This document shows, piece after piece, positions 1 through 8,308 of a stretch of 64,000 nt of DNA. The stretch comes from Halogranum rubrum (GTDB lineage Archaea > Halobacteriota > Halobacteria > Halobacteriales > Haloferacaceae): the NCBI RefSeq assembly GCF_900114455.1, contig NZ_FOTC01000002.1, positions 777,012 to 841,011 on the forward strand, written 5' to 3'. Positions within the stretch are counted from its first letter, which is position 1; each line of letters starts with the position of its first letter. Made by a program: the position numbers and the translations under genes. Under the pieces are notes generated by a model. It made no database searches. It had not been told where the DNA came from and was given only the letters and a program-made list of their open reading frames with translations.

Positions 1-2
1 AC

Positions 3-209
3 TACGTCCGACTCTATCGCCAGGCGCTCGACCGGCCCATCGTCCTCACGGGTGGGATGGCCTGTGTTCCCGGTCTGGTCGAAGAGTTCGAGACACGCCT
101 GAGCGAAGAACTCGACCGGTCCATCGAGGCGACGGCCCCGGACCGTCCGGAACTCGCTGTCGCGACTGGCGCCCAGCGCATCGCCGAGCGCCTCGTCCGG
201 AGTTCGTAG
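3..209 (+). CDS. C-terminal end of an actin/MreB-like or Hsp70-type ATPase (5' truncated)
   Basis: The frame is open from the window edge to a TAG at 207-209, giving 68 residues. They contain the phrase VLTGGMACVPGLVEEF followed by ELAVATGAQRIAERL. A glycine-rich TGG turn followed by a helix, then an 'AxGAA/Q' helix, is how the second nucleotide-binding half of actin, MreB and Hsp70-fold ATPases ends. Haloarchaea have an actin homologue of this kind, but only the last fifth of the protein is visible, so the exact family is inferred. No neighbour lies close downstream. Confidence 0.55.
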   Translation, partial: YVRLYRQALDRPIVLTGGMACVPGLVEEFETRLSEELDRSIEATAPDRPELAVATGAQRIAERLVRSS

Positions 210-376
210 AACGTGGCCCAACACTCGACTGGACCGGGTGACCATTCGAGAGCCTCGTCGTCTGTGTCTACCACGCCCTCGCGCCACATCCGCGTCTCCC
301 GAGCGGTGGCTCTACGCCGGTGAGGAGGTCCTCGCACAGCGGTAGCGTCACAATCCGACCCCTCCGGCGAGGACGC

Positions 377-384
377 TTTTAGGC
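377..384 (+). promoter_or_regulatory. TATA box for the 407 gene
   Basis: CTTTTAGG lies about 23 bases before the ATG at 407, the spacing expected for a leaderless haloarchaeal transcript. Confidence 0.4.
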
Positions 385-406
385 ACCCGGACCGAACACT
401 CTGCAG

Positions 407-781
407 ATGGCAGAGATACGCGACCCACTCCACGCCTTCGACGACGCCGTCATCGAGGCGGTCGCCCGCGAGCGTGACTTCGAGGTGCAGACACTCCGTG
501 ACCTGGTTCGGAAACAACAGGAGGTCGTCCGCTCGCTCCCCGGCGTCGACGACATCGTCTACGAGTGGCGCAAGGCGTTCGCCACCGACCCACTCGTCGA
601 GTGCCGACCGGACGCCTACTATCTCTCCGTCCCCGGCCACGTCTGGCCGGAGTTCGCGTCGTCGCTGTCGGCGTCGAGCGAGGAACTGAACGCCGTCCGG
701 GCCGTCCACGACCGACAGTTCCGGGCCGTCCTCGGCGACGTCGGCGGCGACACCGACGCACTCGTTCTCACGAGGCCCTAA
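407..781 (+). CDS. Haloarchaeal hypothetical protein, 124 aa
   Basis: The protein is acidic, soluble and free of membrane segments. Residues 1-50 look helical (ending in LRDLVRKQQEVVRSLPGVDDIV). The middle contains an aromatic-rich strand pattern (YEWRK, PDAYYLSVPGHVWPEF). The ATG follows a TATA-like element at leaderless spacing, which supports this start. It stands alone between an actin-like gene end and a GNAT gene. I do not recognise the family and assign no function. Codon usage and acidity match the surrounding genes, so it looks native. Confidence 0.75.
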   Translation: MAEIRDPLHAFDDAVIEAVARERDFEVQTLRDLVRKQQEVVRSLPGVDDIVYEWRKAFATDPLVECRPDAYYLSVPGHVWPEFASSLSASSEELNAVRAVHDRQFRAVLGDVGGDTDALVLTRP

Positions 782-887
782 CTCGGCGTCGTCGTCTCAC
801 GAGCGAGAACCGAGAGACGACGGCTGGTTCGACAGTCGTTCTCACAGCACGGAACGATTGATTACACCCGCGAGTCTCTGCTCTCTC

Positions 888-1409
888 ATGCCCGGTTCAG
901 TGTTCCTCCGAGGGGAGGGTGTCGAACTCAGAACGGTCGAATCCGACGACCTAGCGTTCGTCAAAGACCAGATAAACGACCCCGACGTGTGGGGGACACT
1001 CGGTATGTCGGCGCCGAGAAACCAGCACAACGAGGAACAGTGGCTCGAACGGACGAGCGAAGACGACGATAGAGTCCACCTGCTCGTCTGCGACGACGGC
1101 GACCCGGTCGGTCTCATGGGTCTCCACGTCAACTCGACGTGGGGCGTCGGCGAACTCGGCTACTGGGTCGCACCTGAGTCGCAGGGGAACGGCTACTGCA
1201 CGGCGGCAGTGCGTCTCGTCTCACGGTACGCCTTCGAGGAACGGCGACTCCACAAGGTCGTCGCCGAAGCGTACGACCACAACCCCGGGTCACAACGCGT
1301 GCTGGAGAAGGTCGGATTCACACAGGAGGGCGTCCACCGCGAAGAGGCGTTCGTTGGCGGCGAGTATCGAGACCTGCTCCACTACGGACTGCTCGAAGAC
1401 GAACTGTAA
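888..1409 (+). CDS. GNAT-family N-acetyltransferase, RimJ/RimL-like
   Basis: This 173-residue protein spans one GNAT fold. It opens with the RimJ-type phrase VFLRGEGVELRTVESDD. It has a central strand GELGYWVAPESQGNGYCTAA carrying the acetyl-CoA-binding Q/R-x-x-G-x-G/A loop (Q99-G102). The C-terminal NPGSQRVLEKVGF motif is typical of ribosomal-protein or small-molecule acetyltransferases. A frame extension to 858 exists, but homologues of this type begin just before the VFLRG strand, so the ATG at 888 is preferred. The acceptor substrate cannot be told. It is convergent with the acyl-CoA dehydrogenase, with one base between the stops. Confidence 0.88.
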   Translation: MPGSVFLRGEGVELRTVESDDLAFVKDQINDPDVWGTLGMSAPRNQHNEEQWLERTSEDDDRVHLLVCDDGDPVGLMGLHVNSTWGVGELGYWVAPESQGNGYCTAAVRLVSRYAFEERRLHKVVAEAYDHNPGSQRVLEKVGFTQEGVHREEAFVGGEYRDLLHYGLLEDEL

Positions 1410-1410
1410 G

Positions 1411-2553
1411 TTACAGTCCGAGTTGGCGGCCGAGCACGAGATGCTGAATCTCGCTCGTCCCCTCGCCAATCTCCATCAGTTTGGCGTCGCGGTAGAACCG
1501 CTGCGGCGAGAAGTCCTCGGTGTAGCCGTAGCCGCCGAGTACCTGCACCGAGTCCTCGGCGACTTCTCTCGCTGCCTCGCTGGCGTCGAGTTTTGCGAGT
1601 GCCGATTCGGTCGAGACGCGTTCCCCGGCGTCGTAGCGACAGGCGGCTTTGTGCGTCAGGAGACGGGCGCGTTCGGTCTTGCGGTACATGTCGACGATTT
1701 TGTCACGAATCGCGTCGTACTTGGCGATGGGTTTGCCGAACTGCTCGCGCTCTTTCGCGTAGTCGTGAGCGGCGTCGTACGCGCCCTGTGCGAGTCCCGT
1801 CGAGAGGGCGGCGATGGAGATGCGGCCGCCGTCAAGCGTCTTCATCGTCTGTTTCCAGCCTTCGCCTTCTTCGCCGAGTAGGCGGTCTTCGGAGAGACGA
1901 ACGTCGTCGAGGGCGATTTCGCAGGTCGGCGAGCAGTTGAGCCCCATCTTGTCCCAGACGGTGGTGACTTCGAACCCGTCGTCGTTCTTCGGGTCGACGA
2001 TGAACGTGGAGATGCCGTCGTAGCCTTCGCCGGGGTCGGTGACAGCCTTCACGAGGACGCTGCCCGCGACAGAGGCGTTCGTGATGAACTGCTTCGTGCC
2101 GTTGAGGACGTACTCGTCGCCGTCTTTGACGGCCATCGTGTCCATGTCGCTGGCGTCGCTCCCGCTGCCCGGTTCGGTGAGCGCCCACGCACCCATCTCC
2201 TCACCCGTCGCGAGTGGGGTGAGCCAGCGTTCTTTCTGCTCGTCGGTGCCGAACAGTTCGATTGGCTTCGACCCGAGCGAGACGTGGGCGGCGTAGGAGA
2301 GACCGATACCGCCGGAGACACGTCCTAACTCTTCGGTGACGAGCGCGTACATCAACTGGTCGCCGCCGAGTCCGCCGTACTCCTCGGAGATGGGGACGCC
2401 CATCATGTCGAGGTCGGCCAGTTGTCCGAAGACGTCGGCGGGGAACTGGTGTTCGTCCTCGAACTCCTGGGCGACGGGGGCGATTTCCTCCTCACAGAAC
2501 TCACGGACGGTGTCGCGAATCATCCGGTGTTCTGCGGGTAGCTCGAAATCCAT
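1411..2553 (-). CDS. Acyl-CoA dehydrogenase
   Basis: The enzyme (380 aa) has the full acyl-CoA dehydrogenase architecture: an N-terminal helical domain starting MDFELPAEHRMIRDTV, a central beta domain with WALTEPGSGSDASDMDT and the FITNAS turn, and a C-terminal helical domain ending YRDAKLMEIGEGTSEIQ. The last segment holds the Glu-Gly-Thr region used for FAD and catalysis. It would oxidise acyl-CoA to enoyl-CoA, passing electrons to ETF. The ATG at 2553 is chosen over an upstream extension because CTTTATCA lies 23 bases before it. A paralogue of the same length is at 33615-34757. Chain-length specificity is unknown. Confidence 0.95.
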   Translation of the reverse strand: MDFELPAEHRMIRDTVREFCEEEIAPVAQEFEDEHQFPADVFGQLADLDMMGVPISEEYGGLGGDQLMYALVTEELGRVSGGIGLSYAAHVSLGSKPIELFGTDEQKERWLTPLATGEEMGAWALTEPGSGSDASDMDTMAVKDGDEYVLNGTKQFITNASVAGSVLVKAVTDPGEGYDGISTFIVDPKNDDGFEVTTVWDKMGLNCSPTCEIALDDVRLSEDRLLGEEGEGWKQTMKTLDGGRISIAALSTGLAQGAYDAAHDYAKEREQFGKPIAKYDAIRDKIVDMYRKTERARLLTHKAACRYDAGERVSTESALAKLDASEAAREVAEDSVQVLGGYGYTEDFSPQRFYRDAKLMEIGEGTSEIQHLVLGRQLGL

Positions 2554-2576
2554 AGGCAAAGCTTGCGAGGGGGATG

Positions 2577-2584
2577 TGATAAAG
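2577..2584 (-). promoter_or_regulatory. TATA box for acyl-CoA dehydrogenase
   Basis: On the minus strand CTTTATCA ends 23 bases before the ATG at 2553. This fixes the start codon and predicts a leaderless mRNA. Confidence 0.6.
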
Positions 2585-2634
2585 TCAGCGAACGACCGTG
2601 AAAGACTCTCAGTTCGGGGTTCTCTGCCCACGAT

Positions 2635-2642
2635 AATTATAC
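2635..2642 (+). promoter_or_regulatory. TATA box for the RIO/Bud32-like kinase
   Basis: AATTATAC lies 24 bases before the ATG at 2667, favouring that ATG over the in-frame GTG at 2661. The promoter is divergent from that of the acyl-CoA dehydrogenase. Confidence 0.55.
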
Positions 2643-2666
2643 GCCACCCCCTCATAGGGAGTGACA

Positions 2667-3464
2667 ATGGACTTTCGCAGTCTCGTCAGAGGCCGTGTCG
2701 GCTGGCCCCGACTCGAAACCGTTGTCCGCGAGTTGGCCGCGCGATACGGCCGCGACGAAGTCCACGTCAACTTTCTCACCGCCGACAACTGGCTCTCCAC
2801 CCCGATGGTCATCGACGACGAGTGGTTCGTGAAGGTCATCTCGCGGCAGAACTCGATGGTCCACGCGCTGTTCACCACCGGTCGGAACCTCGGCGCGTTC
2901 TCCAGCGGCACGGAGGGGTTCTTCGAACACTTCGGGACGCCGCTCCAGATGGCCGAACACGAACTGGAGGCCACCCGACAGATGCGTGATATCGGCATCA
3001 ACGCTCCCGAACCCATCGAGGCGCTCGAAATCGACGACCTCGGCGTCGTCGTCTTGGAGTTCCTCCCGTCGTTTCGGTCGCTCGACCAACTGGACCGCGA
3101 GGCCGAGGTGGCGCTCGCGCCGGACCTCTTTGCGAACCTCCACCGCATGCACGAACACGGCCTCGCACACGGCGACTTGCGCGCGGAGAACGTACTCATC
3201 CTCGACGACGAACTCTACTTCATCGACGCGACGAACGTCCGCGAAGACGGCCGTGAAGACGCCCGGTCGTACGACCTCGCGTGCGCGCTCGGGGCGCTCG
3301 AACCACTCATCGGCGTCCCCGCCAGTGTCGACGCCGCACTCTCCGCCTACACCATCGACGAACTCCTCGCTGCTCGGGAGTTCATGGACTTCGTCAACAT
3401 CAGACCGGACCACGACTTCGACGCGGCGGGATTAAAAGGCGAGATCGAAAAACGAGCGTCGTAA
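2667..3464 (+). CDS. RIO/Bud32-like atypical protein kinase
   Basis: The 265-residue protein carries kinase-fold landmarks. A candidate ATP-binding Lys lies in EWFVKVI (K56). The catalytic loop is AHGDLRAENVLI (H168-G-D170, N175), and a metal-binding Asp sits in FIDATN (D187). The H-G-D-x-x-x-x-N form without a classical activation segment fits the RIO/Bud32/ABC1 group of small archaeal kinases. The target is unknown. GTG at 2661 could also start the gene, but the TATA spacing supports ATG 2667. It is divergent from acyl-CoA dehydrogenase and convergent with the DUF4112 gene. Confidence 0.8.
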   Translation: MDFRSLVRGRVGWPRLETVVRELAARYGRDEVHVNFLTADNWLSTPMVIDDEWFVKVISRQNSMVHALFTTGRNLGAFSSGTEGFFEHFGTPLQMAEHELEATRQMRDIGINAPEPIEALEIDDLGVVVLEFLPSFRSLDQLDREAEVALAPDLFANLHRMHEHGLAHGDLRAENVLILDDELYFIDATNVREDGREDARSYDLACALGALEPLIGVPASVDAALSAYTIDELLAAREFMDFVNIRPDHDFDAAGLKGEIEKRAS

Positions 3465-3478
3465 CGAGTCGACTCTGT

Positions 3479-3886
3479 CTACTCTGTCTTCTCTGCGTCG
3501 AGATGCTCTTCGAGCAGGTTGACGTTCCGTCGGTTCGCTCGCCAGAAGATGTCGAAGAGCGTCCCGAGGACCGGAACCGATCCGACGGCGACGTCGACAC
3601 CGACGTTCCCCAGCATCTTCACGATCTTCGTCATCGGGACGCCGAGTCGAGCGGCCTCTAGCGGGATGTACAGCGAGAGTACGCCGCTGACGATGTCGCC
3701 GGAGACTGGGAGCAGTCCCAGTGCAGGGTCGAGTCCGACTTTCCCGACGATCGGGAGTTCGACACCGTCGTCGAGAAGCGACGCAAGTGCCCGTGCCCGG
3801 TCGAGCGCCGCGTCGTCTGCCGCATCGAAGAGTTCGGACGCATCGGAGAGGTCTGACTCGTCGAAGCGTTCTTCGTTGGTATTCAT
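3479..3886 (-). CDS. DUF4112 membrane-associated protein
   Basis: Residues 45-120 of this 135-residue protein show the DUF4112 pattern: LDPALGLLPVSGDIVSGVLS, then LGVPMTKIVKMLGNVGVDVAVG, then VPVLGTLFDIFWRANRRN. Two short hydrophobic hairpins flank conserved Gly/Pro turns. The basic WRANRRN tail is typical and suggests a protein sitting at the inner membrane face. The N-terminal 40 residues are acidic and probably disordered. The ATG at 3886 is preferred to an upstream extension that would add an arginine-rich, atypical N-terminus. Function is unknown for the whole family. Confidence 0.82.
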   Translation of the reverse strand: MNTNEERFDESDLSDASELFDAADDAALDRARALASLLDDGVELPIVGKVGLDPALGLLPVSGDIVSGVLSLYIPLEAARLGVPMTKIVKMLGNVGVDVAVGSVPVLGTLFDIFWRANRRNVNLLEEHLDAEKTE

Positions 3887-4023
3887 CGTGTCCCTACGTT
3901 TCCGCCGCCGACGGATGTACGTGGTGGCTGTATATCCCTGCTCGTGTGGGTCGTCGACAGGGGTGTCGTTGCCTCCCAATCTGGGGGATTTTTCACGACC
4001 GCTGGCGCAAATCTTACCACACC

Positions 4024-5556
4024 ATGAGCGACCAATCGACCGAGACGTACCGCCACTACATCGGTGGCGAGTGGACGGACGGCGACGGGACAGAGACGTT
4101 CGAGAGTACGAACCCAGCGACGGGCGACGTGCTCGGTGAGTTCCGCCGCGGCACCGAGAGCGACATCGACGCCGCCCTCGCCGAGGCCGACGACGCCGAA
4201 GAAGAGTGGCGCGAACTCTCGCATATCGACCGCGCAGAGTACCTCTGGGACATCTACCACGAACTCCGAGAGCGTACCGACGAACTCGCCGAAGTCGTCA
4301 CCAAGGAGTGCGGAAAGGAGATTTCGGAGGGTCGCGCCGACGTCATCGAAGCGTACCACATGGTCGAGTGGGCCGCTGCCGACGCCCGCCACCCGAAGGG
4401 CGACGTCGTCCCCTCCGAAATCCCCGCAAAGGACGCCTACATGCGCCGTAAGCCGCGCGGTGTCATCGGCTGTATCACCCCGTGGAACTTCCCGGTCGCC
4501 ATCCCCTTCTGGCACATGGCCGTCGCGCTCGTCGAGGGCAACACCGTCGTCTGGAAACCCGCCGAACAGACGCCGTGGTGCGGGCAGATCATCGCCGAGA
4601 TGTTCGAAGACGCTGGCATCCCGGACGGCGTGTTCAACATGGTCCAAGGCTTCGGCGACGCTGGTGCCTCCATCGTCGAGGACGAACGCGTCGACACCGT
4701 CCTCTTCACGGGCAGTGCCGAAGTCGGCCACGAAGTCGCCGAGAAAGTCGCCCAGCAACCAGGCAAACTCGCCGCCTGTGAGATGGGCGGGAAGAACAAC
4801 ATCGTCGTCACCGAGGAAGCAGACCTCGACATCGCGGTCCACTCGGCGCTCATGTCGTCGTTCAAGACGACCGGTCAGCGCTGTGTCTCCTCCGAACGCC
4901 TCGTCGTCCACGAGGACGTCTACGACGAGTTCAAAGAGCGTTTCGTCGAACTCGCACAGAGTGTCTCCGTCGGCAACCCGCTCGAAGAAGACACCTTCAT
5001 GGGACCGCTCATCGAGGCAGGCCACAAAGAGAAGGTCACGAAGTACAACCAACTTGCGAAAGACGAAGACGTGAACGTACTCGTCGACCGCACAGAGCTA
5101 GACGACGACGAGATTCCCGAGGGTCACGAGGAGGGTCACTGGGTCGGTCCGTTCGTCTACGAGGCAGAGGCGTGGGACGACCTGCGTTGTACCCACGAAG
5201 AGGTCTTCGGCCCGCACGTCGCGCTCTTGAAGTACTCCGGTGACATCGAGGAGGGCGTCGCCATCCAGAACGACACCGACTACGGCCTCGCCGGCGCCAT
5301 CATCTCCGAGAACTACCGTCAGATCAACTACTTCCGCGACAACGCGGAAGTCGGCCTCGCCTACGGGAACCTCCCGTGTATCGGTGCAGAGGTTCATCTG
5401 CCGTTCGGCGGCGTCAAGAAGTCCGGCAACGGCTACCCCTCCGCGCGTGAGATCATCGAAGCCGTGACCGAGCGCACCGCGTGGACGCTCAACAACTCGA
5501 AGGACATCCAGATGGCCCAGGGTCTCTCTGCGGACATCAAGACGAAAGACGACTGA
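4024..5556 (+). CDS. NAD(P)-dependent aldehyde dehydrogenase
   Basis: The 510-residue enzyme has all ALDH-superfamily marks: CITPWNFPVAIP with the catalytic Asn, FTGSAEVG at the cofactor turn, the general base in CEMGGKN (E253), the nucleophile in TTGQRCVSSER (C287), and EVFGPHVALL near the C-terminus. It oxidises an aldehyde to a carboxylate. The substrate is not evident, and the sequence is not close to the betaine- or succinate-semialdehyde types I know. The 5' extension in the same frame is rich in Arg and Trp, unlike haloarchaeal coding sequence, so the ATG at 4024 is chosen. It is monocistronic by position. Confidence 0.95.
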   Translation: MSDQSTETYRHYIGGEWTDGDGTETFESTNPATGDVLGEFRRGTESDIDAALAEADDAEEEWRELSHIDRAEYLWDIYHELRERTDELAEVVTKECGKEISEGRADVIEAYHMVEWAAADARHPKGDVVPSEIPAKDAYMRRKPRGVIGCITPWNFPVAIPFWHMAVALVEGNTVVWKPAEQTPWCGQIIAEMFEDAGIPDGVFNMVQGFGDAGASIVEDERVDTVLFTGSAEVGHEVAEKVAQQPGKLAACEMGGKNNIVVTEEADLDIAVHSALMSSFKTTGQRCVSSERLVVHEDVYDEFKERFVELAQSVSVGNPLEEDTFMGPLIEAGHKEKVTKYNQLAKDEDVNVLVDRTELDDDEIPEGHEEGHWVGPFVYEAEAWDDLRCTHEEVFGPHVALLKYSGDIEEGVAIQNDTDYGLAGAIISENYRQINYFRDNAEVGLAYGNLPCIGAEVHLPFGGVKKSGNGYPSAREIIEAVTERTAWTLNNSKDIQMAQGLSADIKTKDD

Positions 5557-5620
5557 GTCGACTGGCGACTCCCAGCGGATGGACTTATTTTCGTCGCGTC
5601 CGTAGTCACGGTCGATACTG

Positions 5621-6292
5621 ATGCTCCAGCAGACTCTGGTAGGACTCCAGCGACGCCTCTCCCCACAGACGAGGCGGCGCGTGACCGGTGTCACGGCAAT
5701 TCTCGGTGCCCTGCTGTTCGGGGCGGCGATTCTCTGGCAGGCTATCGTCGACCTCGGAGAAGGCGGCGACGAGATTCTCATCGACATCCGGACCGTCGTC
5801 GCCACCATCAGCGGTGGGACGCTCGTCGCGGCGATGGCACTGCTCTGTGTGGCTGCCCTCGGAACCGCACTAGCGTATCCGACGGCGACGGACCGTTACT
5901 GGCAGTTCGGCGTGCTCTCGACGGTCGGTGGGTTCGCGCTGAGCGTCGTCGCCGCACTCGTCCAACTCCTGTTCGTCGCCGTCGCACCGTCACTGGTCCC
6001 TGCGGCGGGAATCGTGTTCGGCCTCGGCGGCCTCGGAACCATCCTCGGGGCACTCCCGATGGGTATCGGTCTCTGGCGTATCGCCGACGACCCCATGATG
6101 AAGGGTGCCGCGTTCAACCTCGCTGCAGCGGGACCCTCTGTCGGCAACGGAGCAATCTTCTACGGCGTGTTCGCACCGTTGGGTGCGGCGATGTTCATCG
6201 GCCCGCCGGTCGTCGCGTGGCTTCTCGTCGGCGCGTACTTCCTGTTTCGAACGAGCAACACGGACGTCTCTGACACGCCAGACGTCGCGTAA
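5621..6292 (+). CDS. Multi-pass membrane protein, 223 aa, unknown function
   Basis: After a basic N-terminus (RRLSPQTRRRV) the protein has about five to six hydrophobic segments, near residues 22-42, 60-85, 95-120, 125-150, 160-185 and 190-213. It ends in a short acidic tail. A TATA-like CTTATTTT around 5583-5590 precedes the start. The pattern resembles uncharacterised haloarchaeal integral membrane proteins, and I see no catalytic or transporter motif. It stands alone between aldehyde dehydrogenase and a secreted deacetylase. Confidence 0.8.
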   Translation: MLQQTLVGLQRRLSPQTRRRVTGVTAILGALLFGAAILWQAIVDLGEGGDEILIDIRTVVATISGGTLVAAMALLCVAALGTALAYPTATDRYWQFGVLSTVGGFALSVVAALVQLLFVAVAPSLVPAAGIVFGLGGLGTILGALPMGIGLWRIADDPMMKGAAFNLAAAGPSVGNGAIFYGVFAPLGAAMFIGPPVVAWLLVGAYFLFRTSNTDVSDTPDVA

Positions 6293-6457
6293 CCGCTCTG
6301 CAGACAGACCGTCGGAACTGTCGAATTCGAGTGTTTAGGTGGGCCATATATGTGGTACACTGCCACGGTATCAGTTTTGAAATTCGGTGTTTAGGAGGTC
6401 AACACGCTGTTTAGTCGGACCATAGGAAAGGGCATCCTGTCCGAAGAGGGAGATAGC

Positions 6458-7759
6458 ATGACGAAGCGAAACTCGACCCGTCGGCGGTTCCTCGCGAGTA
6501 TCGGTGCAGTCGGTACAGTCGGTGTTGCCGGCTGTACCGGGGGCTCCGACACGTCGGCGCCGTCGAACACGACTACGACCGGAACACCGACTGCGACGTC
6601 GACAGCAAACGCGACGAGTACGCCCGAAGGGACGACAACGCCCTCCCAGTCCGATGCCGCCTTCTCTCGCGGCGAACTCGTCGAGGACTTCGAGAACTAC
6701 GAGGAGGCCCGCTGGGGGACGATTCGTGGCGACGTGAAGACCGACACTAACGAAGTGTACGCCGGCAGCCAATCGCTCCACCTTTCGAACAAGAACGGCG
6801 GCGCGGCGGGCATCTTCAAGGCGTTTCCGGACGGTCTCGACCTCTCGAAGCACGACCTGTCGCTCGCCGTCAAACTCGACAAACCCGCCAACGGGAAAAT
6901 CTCGATGGAGTTCATCGCTCCGGCACGGAGCGACATGCTCGTCAGTAAGCGGTTCATCCCGACGGAACTGAACGACTGGGTCCGCATCGACCTCGGCTAC
7001 ACGGGGAAGAAAGGCGAACCGGTGATGGAGGCAATTCAAGAGCTCCGTCTGCTCGTCCTCTCAGAAGACGGTACGCCCATCAACTTCTGGATCGACGACC
7101 TGCGGAAGATTCCGAAGCCCAAGAAGGGGAAGGTCATGATGGTCTTCGACGACGCCGTCACTTCCCAGTACGAAGTCGCGTTCGATATGCTTCAGGAGAA
7201 GGGTTGGGCCGGCGGTGTCGCCGTCATCCCGGACGCCATCAACAGCGAGGGGAACCTCACGACGGGCCAGATGCGCGAGATGCGCGACGCCGGTTGGGAC
7301 ATGATGGCCCACCCGCAGACGCCGAAACCGTTACCCGAGTACTCGGAGGCGAAACAGCGACAGATGATTCAGCAGACGTACAACTACCTCGACCTCAAAG
7401 GATTCCCGAAAGGGGCACGCCACTTCGTCGCCCCGTACCACCGCGTCGGTCCGAAGACGCTCGAAATCGTCAGTGAGTTCCACGAGACGGGTATGATGTT
7501 CGGTGCCTGTCCGAACAACGCCCAGCATCCGAGCAACATGTTCACGATGTCGCGTATCATGGGTCGCGACCCGCGCGGTACCCGCCGCGTGCTAAACCTC
7601 GCCGAGGAGTTCAACCAGATGGTCTCGATAGGCTGGCACGGTATCGGCGACGGACCGGACTACCGAGTGTCGACAGACGACTTCGAGAACGTCATCAACC
7701 ACATCGCCAAGAAGGATATGGACGTCGTGACGCCGTCGCAGTTCCTCGACGGCATCTAA
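6458..7759 (+). CDS. Tat-exported lipoprotein with polysaccharide deacetylase (NodB) domain
   Basis: The N-terminus has a twin-arginine motif (RRRF, residues 8-11) and a lipobox with Cys26 (VAGC), followed by a Thr/Ser/Asn-rich linker to about residue 65. Residues 70-215 look like a beta-sandwich (GRWGTIRGDV-type strands ending NFWIDDLRK). Residues 220-433 form a NodB-like domain with the metal Asp in VMMVFDDA and a metal His in MMAHPQT. The protein is predicted to be lipid-anchored outside the cell and to act on an acetylated glycan. The upstream 165 bases are AT-rich and include GGGAG close to the ATG. Confidence 0.88.
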   Translation: MTKRNSTRRRFLASIGAVGTVGVAGCTGGSDTSAPSNTTTTGTPTATSTANATSTPEGTTTPSQSDAAFSRGELVEDFENYEEARWGTIRGDVKTDTNEVYAGSQSLHLSNKNGGAAGIFKAFPDGLDLSKHDLSLAVKLDKPANGKISMEFIAPARSDMLVSKRFIPTELNDWVRIDLGYTGKKGEPVMEAIQELRLLVLSEDGTPINFWIDDLRKIPKPKKGKVMMVFDDAVTSQYEVAFDMLQEKGWAGGVAVIPDAINSEGNLTTGQMREMRDAGWDMMAHPQTPKPLPEYSEAKQRQMIQQTYNYLDLKGFPKGARHFVAPYHRVGPKTLEIVSEFHETGMMFGACPNNAQHPSNMFTMSRIMGRDPRGTRRVLNLAEEFNQMVSIGWHGIGDGPDYRVSTDDFENVINHIAKKDMDVVTPSQFLDGI

Positions 7760-7867
7760 CGAGACACGAGAGTTCGTCTCCGCTCTTCGACCTCTGAAAC
7801 TCTCGAACTCTGGAACGTTCTCTCTCTTCTACCTCCCGCACCTCCTTTCTCTCTCTTCTCGTCCTAC

Positions 7868-7887
7868 AGAGCGAGTGCTCTCGCTCT
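7868..7887 (+). terminator. Hairpin downstream of the deacetylase gene
   Basis: AGAGCGAG and CTCGCTCT form an 8-bp stem with a TGCT loop about 110 bases after the stop at 7759. The preceding 40 bases are T/C-rich, a type of sequence at which archaeal polymerase often terminates. Confidence 0.3.
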
Positions 7888-7999
7888 CTCGTCGAGACGA
7901 CTGGTCCGTCTCACGCTCAAGTACAACCGAAATTGGGGCACGTCGGACCGAGTTGCGTCACAGCGACTCGGTTGACTCGCGAGTGAGTGGGTGAAACTG

Positions 8000-8205
8000 A
8001 AACGAAGTGAAGTACGCCCCTGCCGGGATCAGGGGCGGATGTGCCATGGCCATGGCGTGTCACCGGTGCGGCGGATGAACCGTCCGGCGATGTGTGGCGG
8101 CTGGCGGAGCCGCCTCCGTGAATGCACTACAGTGGACCCCTGCACTGCAGTACGGTGCGGCGGTTGCTGCCGGCAGCGACGAGAAAAGCGTCGGCTTCCG
8201 GCAAT
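8000..8205 (-). ncRNA. Candidate structured small RNA (minus strand)
   Basis: Consecutive inverted repeats fill this stretch: 8015-8037 (8-bp stem CGCCCCTG/CAGGGGCG), 8043-8056 (palindrome of GCCATGGC type), 8096-8114 (7-bp GGCGGCT/AGCCGCC), 8130-8147 (CAGTG/CACTG), 8166-8177 (GCTGCCGGCAGC) and 8177-8193 (CGACG/CGTCG). On the minus strand GTTTTATCC at 8225-8233 is a good TATA box. The last hairpin is followed by a T-rich run reading TACTTCACTTCG, like a terminator. None of the signatures I know for SRP RNA, RNase P RNA or tRNA is present. Boundaries are estimates. Confidence 0.35.
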
Positions 8206-8224
8206 TTCGCTTTGTTCGGAGTAC

Positions 8225-8233
8225 GGATAAAAC
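8225..8233 (-). promoter_or_regulatory. TATA-like box for the candidate RNA
   Basis: GTTTTATCC on the minus strand predicts a transcript starting near 8200 and running into the hairpin series. No protein gene starts downstream of it on that strand within 400 bases. Confidence 0.35.
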
Positions 8234-8308
8234 CACCGGCATCGGCGACGGACCTCTGTCGGTACATTCGGAGCCGTGGTCGTCTCCGGTCGAAGGCCGC
8301 TCTCGCGA

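Larger units (their letters stand above)
7760..8308. other. 549-base gene-free stretch with strong hairpins
   Basis: No reading frame here has haloarchaeal codon usage or acidity. The first 150 bases are pyrimidine-rich. Bases 8015-8193 contain a dense series of perfect inverted repeats, described separately as a candidate RNA gene. Confidence 0.7.

Noticed and set aside
8000-8240. RNase P RNA, SRP RNA or tRNA in the hairpin-rich gap
   Set aside because: The conserved GAGGAAAGTC-type, SRP-core and TTC-arm sequences known to me are not present on either strand, so it was kept only as an unidentified candidate.
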